From contig NC_088317.1 in assembly GCF_910592395.1 (NCBI RefSeq), positions 10,790,001 to 10,854,000 of the forward strand: a DNA stretch of 64,000 bases, written 5' to 3'. Of this stretch, positions 42,850 through 54,347 are shown piece after piece. Each line of letters opens with the position of its first letter. Position 1 is the stretch's first letter. A program made the translations under genes and the position numbers. The notes beneath the pieces are model-generated. The model ran no database searches, was not told the DNA's origin, and saw nothing but the letters and a program-made list of their open reading frames with translations. This DNA is from Lineus longissimus (taxonomy: Eukaryota > Nemertea > Pilidiophora > Heteronemertea > Lineidae).

Positions 42850-44428
42850 TGCAGTGTTGGTCAATGCCAAAATGATCATCGAGTTTATGTGCAGGAAGTT
42901 ATTCAGGGGGTGAAACAGCTTAAAGCGGGAAAGAAAGACAGTATTTCAGACATTAGATCTGATCATTTTATAAATGGTGGTCCTAAACTAAATACGTATA
43001 TATCGTTTCTGCTTAGTTCGATGATCTCACATGGTTACTGTCCTACCAATTTTACAAGGTCTAAGGTAATACCGATACCTAAAAATAATAGGAAGTCTTT
43101 ATGTTCATCAGAGAATTATAGAGGTATTTCTCTCAGCAGCATTATTGGCAAGATTCTCGATAACATCCTATTAAAGAAGTACAATTCCATTTTATCCACA
43201 TCTGACTCCTAGTTTGGTTTTAAGGCTGGGATGTCAACGGCTACAAGCAGCACTGTTGTGAATGAGGTTATAGAATATTACAATAGCTGCAGTTTCTGCA
43301 AAACTGCAGTCTACTGTGTTATGCTTGATGCAAGTCGGGCCTTCAATTGTGTTCATTTCATTAAATTATTTAGGGTATTGATGAAGAAAGGCCTGTGCCC
43401 TTTAATTGCACGACTTCTGCCCAATTTATATACAAATCATATCATGCAAGTACAGTGGGGCAAGGGTGATGGAATTCTCAGTTAGGAATGGTGTGAAACA
43501 AGGGGGTGTATTATCACCAGTATTGTTTGGTATATATCTTGACGAACTTTTAGATAAATTGGGTAAATCTGGGGTTGGCTGCCACATTGGCAGCATGTTC
43601 TTTGGCGCCTTTGCCTATGCAGATGATGTCATCATTTTAGCGCCGTCATTAATCGGGCTTAGGAAAATGTTGAAGGTTGCAAGTGAGTTCTCGCTTGAGT
43701 ATATGATTTCTTTCAACGCGTTGAAAAGCAAATTTCTTGTATTTGGGTGTAATGATCCTCCACCCGAGGTGGTTTTTCAAGGTAATGCAATCAGAGTATC
43801 CCAAGAGGAACTTCATTTAGGGATACTTCTGGGTCATGACGTACGATGTAGGAGGATACAACTATGTATAAATGATCTTTATAAACGCAAGAACATTTTA
43901 ATGTCTCAGTTTAGACTATTTTTAAATAGTCTATATCTTGTGCTGTAGTTCTAATAGTTGGTATCCATATTAGACATGTCAAAACCGTATATGGAAGACC
44001 TCTACATCGCATGGCGTAAATGCATCAGACAGGTATTGTGTCTCTCTTACCGTACACATAATGAGCTATTAACAGATATCATTCAAGATTGCTGTGTTCA
44101 AAAACAATTGGAAAAGAGAATGGTGAAATTCGTAAGTGGCTTGTTTGTTGTAAAAAACAAGTACACTCGGAAATGTATCCAGTTGATAGTTGCAGGCAGC
44201 AGTTCACCACTAGGGAAAACTTTTACCTACATTATTCATAAATATAATTGGAATAGGTACAATTTGCCACTTTTAGGATATATGTTAGATGAGGTTTATA
44301 ACTTGCCAGGTCAAACGAGGGTGGTATTTCAAATTAGGGAACTTTTAGAAATAAGGGATCAGGGGAGCAACTTTTTGTCGTCTACTGAAATAAAAATACT
44401 TCTAGATTTTTTGTGTACAATGTAAGTG
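42850..44428 (+). pseudogene. Non-LTR retrotransposon (LINE) reverse transcriptase, degraded
   Basis: Reverse-transcriptase blocks in order: VIPIPKNNRKSLCSSENYRG, LDASRAFNCVHF, RNGVKQGGVLSPVLFGIYLD, FAYADDVIILAPS (catalytic A-D-D) and MISFNALKSKFLVFG. A C-terminal tail (YIAWRKCIRQVLCLSYRTHN) follows. A TAG at 43210-43212 interrupts S-D-S/F-G-F-K, a frameshift lies near 43460, and a further stop at 43946. No endonuclease domain is seen upstream, so the copy is also 5'-truncated or decayed. The pogo element at 44594 entered its 3' part. The AT-rich stretch after 51541 is probably the rest of its 3' end. Confidence 0.8.
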
Positions 44429-44593
44429 TGAATACTTTGATCGATTTTTCTATAAGACTTGTAATACTAGGAGAGGATGTCATTGTGTAGAAATTTATGA
44501 CGAGAAATTGGTTGTTCTTTTGTTGGCACCCGCACAAAATGTTCATGCACGTTCACAATATTTCTGTACTTATAGTACGAATAAACATATATA

Positions 44594-44620
44594 CTCTAAA
44601 ACCTTGTTTTTATGGGTACA
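44594..44620 (+). repeat. pogo element left TIR
   Basis: CTCTAAAACCTTGTTTTTAT then GGGTACA; identical to the complement of 51513-51539. Confidence 0.9.
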
Positions 44621-44668
44621 CATCCAATATTCCAGTCGATGGAATAGATCACGCCCCCTAAATCACAC

Positions 44669-44676
44669 TATAAAAG
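44669..44676 (+). promoter_or_regulatory. Possible TATA box of the pogo transposase
   Basis: TATAAAAG about 260 bp before the ATG at 44934 and 75 bp inside the left TIR. Position and consensus fit a core promoter; not tested. Confidence 0.4.
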
Positions 44677-45117
44677 GGCTACTAAGATCTATTCAAAGGC
44701 ATGGCCAATGGGCCTACCACCGAGGCAGAATGACATCTGGCCGACTTCAGTATGGTCAATTTCAAGGTGTCCGCAGCCGATTACGACGACCGTTTCGACT
44801 GATAGGTTTTGTCACCAATTGCGCAAGAGTGGCAGACAGACATCGTGTCTTCTTTCCTATATGTCCTCAAGGTCATCCTAGGCCTGTATAAGCGGGTATC
44901 TAGTTTCAGTTGCTCACTTTGCCAATTGTGAAGATGGATGGTCAAGAGCCATTGCGAAAACGCCGGAGAAGTTATACAGTTAGAGAGAAAATAGCCTACT
45001 TGCAGGATCTTGAGGCTGCGCTGTTGGACGGAACTGTCAACAACATGCGTGAATTTGCAGAACACTATGGAATCTCAGTCCGAACAATGCAGAAGTGGAA
45101 TATGGAAGAACTAGAAG

Positions 45118-47600
45118 AACAAGAGGCCTGAGGGTGTAAAGTAGTAAATATCGGCTTTATACTACTGTTTGAAGGTCAAGAGAACATGTTATACCACTAA
45201 AATTTCCAATGCAGAGTTGCCAGCTGGATGAAATATGATTGAACTAATCAGCCATGGTATGTAAATATATTACAGGAGGCAACGGAATATATCCCTAGTT
45301 CAGTATGTTGTATCGGTAGCTTTACAGAAAAGAAGTGTCAGAGAGGATGAGACTTCTCCATGGACAACTGTGGTATGTCCAGGCTGGGTTGTACAGCACA
45401 AGGATACAAAATGCTGTCTGTAATTGAGAGGTATCCTGATTTAACAGAGGTCAAAATAAATAGAAATGACCAGTTTGGGACTAACACCACTGTCTTTTTA
45501 ATAAGGTAAAGATTACAGGAGTCAACAAAATTAATTTTATTGAGAGAAATTGACCTGTCCTGCAGGTGGTTGGAATTTACAATACAAAGGGTCATGACAT
45601 TGTGCTCTACTGCGTATCCCTAGTGAGTCGATCTATCCTTGGCGCAGACAGGTTTAAATTGGCTAAATCTTGAATAGATTGAATTGCGATGAAAATCTAA
45701 TGCAATAAAGGAGCAATATCGAAGAGACAAATTAATCAAACCAATTGTCCACAGACTCGGACCCTGAAATGGCGTGATGTATGCGTGCATATAAAAGTAT
45801 ATCAATTGGTCCGATAGAGATGATGAGGCAATGTCAATATGCCTTGTTCCTTAGTCAGCAATATGCCCCTTTTTATACGGAGAAGAAGGAGAACCCAGAT
45901 AGGCCTTCACATGTCGGCTTCCAAATGGCTCGAACCAACTGTACTATCACTACTATAAATTTAAAATGCGTGCTCCTCCTACATGTAGCAATGTCTTGGC
46001 CAAAAAGGCACTTAGTCGACAGGCAAGCTAGAAGTTCAGCACCGTGAGGAGCTCCTTGGTAAGGCCATGTCAGGTTCCGCACGCCTCTTCATATACATCA
46101 AGTATTGAAAGCTGTGGTGAGCACATGGTCACCTTAATTTGAAAATCCCTTCATAATCAAGGGCTACCTCTGACTAAAACAGCACCCATAAACAATTGAC
46201 CACCAATTTGACCCCAGCTCCTACTGCGGGAAAACCCAAGTCCAGCAACCAAAAGTACCAAAAATACATTTTTGTTTACATTTGAACTGCACACATGCGT
46301 TTGTTTACAATTTCATTTCCCGCGAAATCTCGAAAATCAGGTGACCTGCAATCGTGGATTGAAAATAACATTAACCTGGGTTCAGCAGGTCAGCAGGTAT
46401 ACCGGCTGTTCCAATCATCCCCCTACAGCCAGCTGTTCAAAATATAATGTTATTCACCCCACAGGGAGTGCAGGTAATTGATTAAGCCCCTGCATAACTT
46501 AACACTATAACAGCAATGGCTTGGCTTCTGTGGTAAGGAGAATTGACAGTTTTTTTACGGGAGTAACATTATTGTGTTGCTTAAAACGTCTACTTTTTAC
46601 TCATGTAAGAATCGTAGTACTAATAATAACTTCAACTTATTTTCCGGTTATGATAACACAACACGCATCTTTATGATCATGATCTTTCTCAAACTAACTG
46701 AATGACCTAATCGCCTTGGACGCACAACCACATATCAATCCGCCCTGATGATCAACAACGTTTTCGTGCTTTTAGCTGTCAACATCAATGGCTATAATAT
46801 ACTCCTGCAGAATAGTAGAATTAATAGAACTAATTTCCGAAGTTTCCAATAGTTTGAACACAAATCAGAACATCACCCATCAGCTGGACTCAGATCTGCA
46901 TAAATTACGATAAATAATGAGGTCGTCGCTTCAATTTCGCAAAGAAAGTTGACTCCATTCGAAGGTTGTTTTGACCAAATTCCGTTGAACTCATCGTTAT
47001 GAGAGCATTTGAACACATTCTCGTTGATCTTTTCTATAAACGTGTGAAGTTTCGTACCAAAATACATTTCCGTAAAGGCTTAAATAAGAAAATTTGTCAC
47101 TTACAAATCATCGCTCTGGTAGAAATAAAAAGGTCGCCGCCATTTTCTTGATGATAGTTCTCCAGGTAACCTCAACGGGAAATTTAAAGCGGGGTCATCC
47201 GGGGTCAAACAACAGTTTTGCTCACTACCGCCAACTGGTGATATAAATCGACACTAATCTATTTTATATCAAAACTTCTGTATAATGAAGACCTTTTCAA
47301 CTTTATTTCAAGCTTTTATCTGCTGGAATAGAGCGTCAAAAAATTGTTTTTTCATTTATGCATTTTACCCCCTGGGGAGCTGAATTTGAGTCGAATCGCC
47401 CAATTTTTTTATGGTAAGCAACATTTTCTGCGGTGTTTATAAGCAAGACTAGATTTGAAGTGCCTCGGTTGTATGATTACAAAATGCCCAACTTTCTCTA
47501 CAGAGGGCTGGATGGATGGAAGGAAGGATGGATGGAAGGACGGACACCAATCGAATAGCTATTTGACTAGCTCCGCTGACTTTGTCAGCTGAGCTAAAAA
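45118..47600 (+). mobile_element. Helentron-like element, family B, inside the pogo gene
   Basis: Starts AACAAGAGGCCTGAGGG and ends after a (GGAT)/(GGAA) tract (47511-47545) in a hairpin, AGCTCCGCTGAC (47569-47580), TTT, GTCAGCTGAGCT (47584-47595), then AAAAA. The body shares ACATTATTGT...GTCTACTTTTTACTCATG with the 61754-63447 copy. No target duplication is seen. It contains the 0.9-kb dispersed repeat at 45634-46552. Confidence 0.65.
45634..46552 (-). repeat. Dispersed ~0.9-kb repeat, second copy
   Basis: Reverse complement of 35172-36090, inserted in the family B element. Low-complexity coding seen in either strand is not conserved between copies beyond DNA similarity. Confidence 0.65.
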
Positions 47601-48331
47601 GCTGGTGAAGGAAAAAGGCAAAGTCCGTAAAAGAGGGGAACGTTGGTCTTTGCCCTGATGTTGAAGAGAGACTAATCGTCTGGTTAAGAGGGGTCAGAGA
47701 AATGAAACGGCCAGGGGCCATTGTGCTCACCGTATAGATATTTGGTGCTTTGTAATTCATCCAGATTAAGACACATTGTACATGTATAGTATATAGGTCA
47801 AACCAAAGTCGGTATGACATGTGATGTATCGTTGCTTGGAGTAAGTACCATAAGAATATCATCAAAAACAAGTCAATAATAAACGAGATATTGCACTTTT
47901 TACCTATTTTAGTTTTGGCCTCCTGGTGGCCGAGTTGAGTACCAGATCAGATCGAAATTCGGTGTCCGAGGTTACATGACGTAGGGAGTCATGTGTATCA
48001 AATTTCAAGTTCAAAGCTTTAGTGGTTAAGAAACGTGCCATAGTTACAATCAAACGACAAATTTACGCCATTTGACCTCTGTGACCTTGAAAAGCAGGTC
48101 AGATCAAAAACTCATATGATATGTGATGTATCCTTGCTAGGAGAACCTACCATAAAAATGTTATTGAAAACGAATCACTAAAAATAAGCAAGATATTGCA
48201 CTTCTTACTTTTTCCATTATGGCCCCCTGGTGGCCGAATAAAGAATCAGATCAAGCCAAAATTTGGCATCAGAGGTTATCTGATGTAGGGGGTTATATGC
48301 ACCAAGTTTCAAGTTCATAGCTTTACTGGTT

Positions 48332-49237
48332 AAGAAACGTGCCATAGTTTACACTCTAACGGCCAATTTACGCCATATGACCTCTGTGACCTTGAAAAGT
48401 AGGTCAAATTGAAAACCCGTAAGATATGTGATGTATTCTTCCTAAGGGTACCTACCATAAAAATTTTATCGAAAACAAGTCACTTATAAGCGAGATATCA
48501 CACTTTTTAGATTTCCACTTTTGGCCCCCTGGTGGCAAAGTTGAGAATCAGATCAAACTGAAATTCAGCACCAGAGGCTATGTGATATAGGGGGTTATAT
48601 GTACCAAGTTTCAAGTTCATAGCTTTAGTGGATAAGAAACGTGCCATAGTTTACACTCTAACGGCCAATTTACGCCATATGACCTCTGTGACCTTGAAAA
48701 GTAGGTCAAATTGAAAACCCGTAAGATATGTGATGTATTCTTCCTAAGGGTACCTACCATAAACATTTTATCGAAAACAAGTCACTTATAAGCGAGATAT
48801 CACACTTTTTAGATTTCCACTTTTGGCCCCCTGGTGGCAAAGTTGAGAATCAGATCAAACTGAAATTCAGCACCAGAGGCTATGTGATATAGGGGGTTAT
48901 ATGTACCAAGTTTCAAGTTCATAGCTTTAGTGGATAAGAAACGTGCCATAGTTTACACTCTAACGGCCAATTTACGCCATATGACCTCTGTGACCTTGAA
49001 AAGTAGGTCAAATTGAAAACCCGTAAGATATGTGATGTATTCTTCCTAAGGGTACCTACCATAAACATTTTATCGAAAACAAGTCACTTATAAGCGAGAT
49101 ATCACACTTTTTAGATTTCCACTTTTGGCCCCCTGGTGGCAAAGTTGAGAATCAGATCAAACTGAAATTCAGCACCAGAGGCTATGTGATATAGGGGGTT
49201 ATATGTACCAAGTTTCAAGTTCATAGCTTTAGTGGTT
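48332..49237 (+). repeat. Three near-identical 302-bp tandem units
   Basis: AAGAAACGTGCCATAGTTTA recurs at 48332, 48634, 48936 and 49238, an exact 302-bp period. Units differ at only a few bases (for example TAAAAATT against TAAACATT). Flanking monomers on both sides are clearly more diverged, so this array was recently expanded or homogenised. Confidence 0.9.
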
Positions 49238-49568
49238 AAGAAACGTGCCATAGTTTACACTCTAACGGCCAATTTACGCCATATGACCTCTGTGACCTTG
49301 AAAAGTAGGTCAAATTAAAAACCCGTATGATATAAGATGTATATTTGCTATGAGTACCTACAACAAAAGTTTCATCGAAAACAAGTCACTAATAAGCGAG
49401 ATATCACACTTTTTAGATATCCACATTTGGCCCCCTGGTGGCCAAGTAGAGAATCAGATCGGACAGAAATTTAGTGTCACGGGTCATCTGACCTAGGGGG
49501 TCATGTGTACAAAGTTTTAAGTTCAAAGGCCTAGCGGTTAAGAAACGTGCCACTGTTTTTGAACTAGG

Positions 49569-49576
49569 ATACGACG

Positions 49577-49638
<62 letters not shown>

Positions 49639-49660
49639 ACGACGACGGACGACGGACACT
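49569..49660. repeat. (ACG)n microsatellite
   Basis: Long GAC/ACG tract with ACGG interruptions near the 3' end of the family A element. Poly-Arg and poly-Val open frames here are artefacts. Confidence 0.9.
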
Positions 49661-50755
49661 GCGGTATTGTATAGACTCCCCTACGGTGAGCCAAAAAGGC
49701 TGCCTGTCGCCGTCGAAGACGTTCAAGAGAAAGCTATGTCAATTTTCGAAGACTGGTGGCACGCGTTACCCGCTGACGATAGACAAGATTTCATCCGGAC
49801 TCGACCAGTCATGTACGAATTCCACGCTTCGAACGGCTGGGTGGCGAACTTTATGGACCGGAAGAAAATTTCATTCCGGAAAGCTAACAAAAATACGACC
49901 ACCCTCCCAGCTGATGCCGCCAATCGTGTGTAAGTGTTCAGAGACAACGTCACGGCCACGATCGACCGATTTGAAATTCCGATGAGACTTCTCTTTAACA
50001 TGGATCAAACGTTTGCCTTGTTTGAGCTACGGCCAACGTACACATGCAGCATAAAGGGAGCAAAGTCCATGGATATCCGCACCTCAAGGTCCAACACCAA
50101 ACTTGGATGTACAGTTACTCTTGCAATCACTGCAACCGGCGGAAAAGTGGCGGCTCACGTGACTTTCCTAAATAAAGGATTCGTCAGGCAGCTTGCAGCC
50201 TTGGCGGACCAAGAGCTACCGGAAAACGTGGTCATAACTTCATCAGCAACAGGTTGGATGAAGGAGGAGACAGCCGAACACTGGTTTGAACATGCCTTCC
50301 AACCGTATCTAACCGCAGAAGAGGCTGAACAGTTTTTGTTACTGGTAGATCGGTACCGGGTTCATCGAACGGAAAATTTCGGTGTGCAATATATGAACCT
50401 TGGGGGAATCCTCGATTTCATTCCCGCCAGTTGTACATCACTTGTCCAACCCCTGGACCTGACTGTCATGAGATCCCTCAAGAACCATATGCGCAAGAGG
50501 TGGAAAGCATGGAAAAAGAACCACATAGATAGAGAGGGCCGATGCGAACCAATTCAGCTGATGGATGTTGTCACCATTGTAAGTGAGGCTTGGGCTGCTG
50601 TTGATGGGGCCGTGATTGAAAAAGGTTTTGAGATGGCATTGCGACCGGCCCCTATTGAAGCTGGGCCATTCCCCAACCTTGAGGAGGAGGAGGAAGAGGA
50701 GGAACCGGGTCTGGAATTCGTACAGGTTGAAAGGGACGAAATTGATATGGACTGA

Positions 50756-51512
50756 ACTCTTATCATTTGGACGTTGAGCATTATGACATGTAAAACTTAA
50801 AGTGTCCGTTTAGGATTTGGGGGCAACTACTGCAGGATCGAGTCCTTAATTATTGTTTCAGAATTGTCCTCGTAATCTCTGGATAAATAGTGGAAACAGC
50901 AATCTTAATTGTGATAAGCAAGTATTCAAGTAGAATAAATGACTATGAAAGGAGAATCTTGTTTACTTGATTTTTCGACAATTACCCTATCCAAAACCTC
51001 TAGAGTAATTCTTATGTTCGGTACTGGCACCGTAAGCCGAGCATTCGCTAATGTTAACACAGGTTTTCATGTGCATTTTTAGCGTAAAAGGTGGTGTTAA
51101 CACTAGGGATTGTGTTATCGGAGCCAGTTCTTAACCTCTCGTGAAAGCATTCTTACCTGACAAGTCCATACTACAAGCGCTAACGGTAACGTTAGTCTTA
51201 GGATTTCCTAAAACTCTCATTTATCCCAGATCTCGCCCCAAACCTTCCAATCCCAATAAATCAATTCACCGATTAGTTTTTGGAGCCACCCTGTATAAAA
51301 CCGCAATTGCAATAGGCCTTCTCACCCAATGGGATCAATTTCAAATCCATACTACATGTCGATTTCACGACCCGACAAGCGACTGAGCGAAGTTCCTTCA
51401 GACATTCATAGAGAACCCGACCTTAGCCAATCATGGTAAGGTCCCATTGTAAAGACATCATGCATGTGAAATGATTGGGCCGGTCATGCAAGATTTTAAT
51501 GAGGTGGACACT
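50756..51512 (+). other. 3' untranslated part of the pogo element
   Basis: No coding sequence. Contains a GTGTTAAC-type inverted pair near 51050-51120 and AATAAA-like sites at 50935 and 51258 that could serve polyadenylation. Confidence 0.4.
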
Positions 51513-51699
51513 TGTACCCATAAAAACAAGGTTTTAGAGTATATATATATATGTATATAATGTTGATTTATTGTATTTCATGTCACTTCATTTTATAACT
51601 CTATGTATACTTCTTCTTGGTTTTGTCCTTGGTAGACAACATATAATTCGCAGGTGCGAATTCGATTTATAAAACAACATCAATCTTTTATGGTGCACT

Positions 51700-52186
51700 T
51701 TTTATCAAAAGTTTAAATTTACAAGTTATCATTTCTCATGTTTAAGGTGAATATTTGACATATCGAACATGTCAAAACACAAAACTAGTTAGCTAATTCT
51801 GAAAATAATGGTTACTGAGGGTTTAACTCTTTCACTATAAGGTCATTGTTTTATTAATCAAGTATGCTCAGACAAGTTGGAGACACTTGATTGTCAAGTG
51901 TAATTAGTATAAGTCTTTCAATCAGAAACATGTTTAATTTGTCAAAGTTTGTATTATGTCTCCTTGGTGATTTTGTGTTGTTGTAGTTTTCATGGTTAAT
52001 CAAAGATTGTATATGGTCATTCAGGTTTTGGACTCCAGACTGGGCAGAACACATATAGTTGGTTTTCCCATCTGTGACTGTGAATGTATAATATCTATGC
52101 AAGTTTTATCAATTATATGAAGTGAATAGAACTCTGGACTCAAACTTATTTCTACCGCTAGTCAAGTCTCCTTTATTCTCCCCATA
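51700..52186. repeat. Direct repeat N, copy 2
   Basis: Partner of 40775-41258; see there. Followed at 52246 by a family U exon. Confidence 0.7.
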
Positions 52187-52245
52187 ATAAATATATCACG
52201 TGCACTCCAAAATTGCGACATATCAACACATCTTAAGTTGTTGCA

Positions 52246-52404
52246 TACTTCCACCACAAATGCTTTAAGAGGACATTTTCATTAAATCATGATTTGCCGC
52301 TCTGGAAACTGCCTAACACAGGACAACCCCATGTGATCAACAATCATTGTGCTCATGACCAAATGTCTTTCTCACTTGACTTTGAGAGTGTCCTTTGAAG
52401 ACAA
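52246..52404 (+). pseudogene. Fragment of unknown gene family U (second-half domain)
   Basis: From about 52246 one frame reads YFHHKCFKRTFSLNHDLPLW, KLPNTGQPHVINN and then SFSLDFESVL with a stop. It aligns with VYFHHKRLKKTFSLPQDLQF, KLPNTAKVHVLDN and LTFDF at 42355-42510. The conserved residues (YFHHK, K-TFSL, DL, KLPNT, HV) against diverged DNA indicate past selection on protein. With 40473-40765 (first half) it may be the two ends of one gene copy now separated by 11 kb of insertions. Confidence 0.5.
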
Positions 52405-53678
52405 TGACTGAATGAGTGCTTCTGATCTGTAAATCACAGTTTTATTTGGTTAATTTACATGCAATTTGCAGGCGTGAATTTGATTTTTGAAACAACAGGA
52501 GTATTTTATGCTGGACTTTTCAGAAAAGCCCAATTCAATTTCCCTAAATATGATTTCCTCTACCACACAACGTTTAGCCTATTCCAGGGCAGGTTTAGAC
52601 ACAAGTCTAATCCCAATCTCAATCATAAATACTTCTTTGTGTCATTGTTCTTAGCAAATCTACTGATATAGCAGTGAGACAATACCTACTTATTTGTGGA
52701 CCATTAAGTCAGGTAATGGCATGGTCAAAATTGTTCCAGGAAACAAAGTCTCACTCATTACCTTTTTGTTCTACCAATTTCATGTTTATGCATAGCTATT
52801 TAGTTGGCTTAGGCGTGTTATTATCTTAACTTTTGTCATAGCCAGAGCAGGCCTGGACCTTACCCTGGATTTTTGTATGTGTAGTATTTAGCTTACCTAA
52901 GTTAAGTTTGGGAAGCTAACATGATTGCCAAATTAGCTTGATTAATTTTATGCAATCAGTACTTAGTAGTTTCATGTTAAATCAAATGCTGTATATCCGA
53001 CATTCAGGACTGGCACTCCAACCTGGGTACACTTATACCAGAGTTGGATCCAAGTTTTGTGATTTGTGAATGTATTAACACCTGGACTTGAAAATATATC
53101 ATTTAGAAGGGATTTCTGTCTGACCCCGAATTTCTAACATATTAGAGTTCTTCCACCGCCACTGCCATTTTTTCTCCAGCTGACGTCATTGATGACACGG
53201 TTATGTTAATTCGCCTCTGTTGTGCATGCCACCAACTTGTTCCTGCGTACACAGCAGTTTGCTGTGTACATAGCCACTTCGTAAAAATATTTGGCCCGCA
53301 ATAAAATGGAAGAGGAAGTTATGCTGCGCATGCACAATGCGAAAACATTCTTAATACGTTTTAACCATGCCACACTGAAATTTCAATACGGTTTTGTTGA
53401 TGAACCTTTAACTGATTCATATTCAATTCGGTTAAGAACCGTGTTGGTTAAAGCGGATTGAAAATGGTATGAACCGAATTGAGTGTGGAACCTCAATACG
53501 TTTTAAACTTCTAGAGCGAATTTTAATTCGTTCCAAAACGCCCGTGTGACCACGGGATAATTGTATTCGTTCTTGGCTCAGGGCCACCTAGCTCTAGTGA
53601 TTATGAAACATGCTCTGATAACAGAAATGACGACAGCAATGGATACCATAGTATTGTATATGCTCACCCACAGGTGAC
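52405..53678. other. No gene recognised
   Basis: No convincing coding sequence. 53340-53530 holds AATTCGGTTAAGAACC-type inverted motifs similar to 38615-38760. 53575-53670 is a decayed family A tail (ATTATGAAACATGCTC, then GTATTGTATATGCTCACC). Confidence 0.35.
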
Positions 53679-53682
53679 TTAA

Positions 53683-54014
53683 CCCTTTCACTGCCAAGCA
53701 TGTTTTACGTCAAATCCAAATGCTGCAAATTCGCTAGTAGGCTCACCGACTATTGGGCACATAAGATACCAAGTTCTACCAACTTAGTAGAGATGGCGCT
53801 GCAGTACCGAAGTGCTTCTGCGGTAGATTGCGATGTTCTAGTGGATTTCATGGTTTTTGTAACTAATAGCTTTGTGTTAATTGGCAGACAATTTAAGCTT
53901 GGGGACTTGTACTTGCTAAGATTACGTAGCTTGCTGCTCAAAAAGTACCATGTACATTGAAAGTTGAACCCCAGAATCCTTTTTGGAGGTCCAAACATGG
54001 CCGGCAGTGAAGGG
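53683..54014. mobile_element. piggyBac-like MITE
   Basis: 332 bp beginning CCCTTTCACTGCC right after TTAA (53679-53682) and ending GGCAGTGAAGGG, followed by TATA. The TTAA site and CCCTTT...TGCC ends are those of piggyBac-type elements; the right TTAA appears mutated. Non-coding. Confidence 0.55.
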
Positions 54015-54061
54015 TATAATTTTCTTGGAAGGTCCACTCACTGGCTGGCAGTGAAATGACT

Positions 54062-54166
54062 AACAAGAGGCCCATGCGCCTGGCAATCAGCTGAATGTAA
54101 AGATGTTCATTTTTGTTTCCAGGGTCACTTTATATAAATATTTCATCACAAAACTGAGCTAAAAAT
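54062..54166 (+). mobile_element. Minimal family B element
   Basis: Only 105 bp between AACAAGAGGCCCATGCGCCT and CTGAGCTAAAAA. It keeps the ends of family B but none of the body. Confidence 0.4.
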
Positions 54167-54347
54167 TGTTCCAAGATGGCTGCGTGCCGAAAAAAAACAA
54201 GAGGAGCTTTGCTCGATCCATCTGATTGTTCACATAACTTCCTACAATGAGTGCGATTAAAAGTTGAAGGTTGTTACAGAGATTAAATCTTACTAGTTGC
54301 GATGGTTCCTTTGGGAGTCAACACCTAGTAGACAATCAGTAACTGCA

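Larger units (their letters stand above)
47701..49697 (+). mobile_element. Helentron-like tandem-repeat element, family A, inside the pogo gene
   Basis: Starts ATGAAACGGCCAGGGGCC (an A may belong to either side) and ends TACGGTGAGCCAAAAA. The interior is ~300-bp monomers, including a homogenised 302-bp array at 48332-49237, then an ACG-rich tract. No target duplication: the transposase frame is restored across the insertion with GAA-(A)-GGCTG. Confidence 0.65.
44934..50755 (+). pseudogene. pogo/Tigger transposase, split by two elements and one nonsense codon
   Basis: Three pieces. 44934-45117 is the N-terminal Psq-type helix-turn-helix (RRRSYTVREKIAYLQDLEAA, FAEHYGISVRTMQKW). 47601-47700 continues with KEKGKVRKRGERWSLPDVEE and RLIVWLRGVRE. 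49698-50755 gives the CENP-B-like DNA-binding part (WVANFMDRKKISFRKANK) and the DDE domain. Catalytic residues are MDQT, LLVDRYRVH and VQPLDLTV, with 35 residues between the last two acids (DD35D). An acidic tail (EEEEEEEEP) ends the protein. Both insertions restore reading frame if excised at the element ends. A TAA at 49931-49933 is the only stop in the third piece. Confidence 0.85.
44594..51539 (+). mobile_element. pogo/Tigger-type DNA transposon, enlarged by nested insertions
   Basis: Perfect 27-bp terminal inverted repeats beginning CTCTAAAACCTTGTTTTTAT (44594-44620 and complement 51513-51539), flanked by TA at 44592-44593 and 51540-51541, the duplication of Tc1/mariner/pogo. It carries a transposase gene from 44934 to 50755, split by family B (45118-47600) and family A (47701-49697) elements. 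Without these it would be about 2.5 kb, normal for the group. It is inserted in the LINE. Confidence 0.85.

Noticed and set aside
45781-46082. Frames on both strands of the 0.9-kb repeat (also at 35652-35974)
   Set aside because: The two copies share DNA but show no preferential amino-acid conservation in any frame.
47900-49560. CRISPR-like array
   Set aside because: Units are about 302 bp with no short repeat/spacer pattern; the context is eukaryotic.
49413-49726. Minus-strand frames with poly-Arg and poly-Val
   Set aside because: Same artefact over the ACG tract of the 47.7-49.7 kb element.
40775-52186. N1 and N2 as LTRs of a large retrotransposon
   Set aside because: No TG...CA ends, primer-binding site, polypurine tract or target duplication; the interior is a LINE and a pogo element of independent origin.
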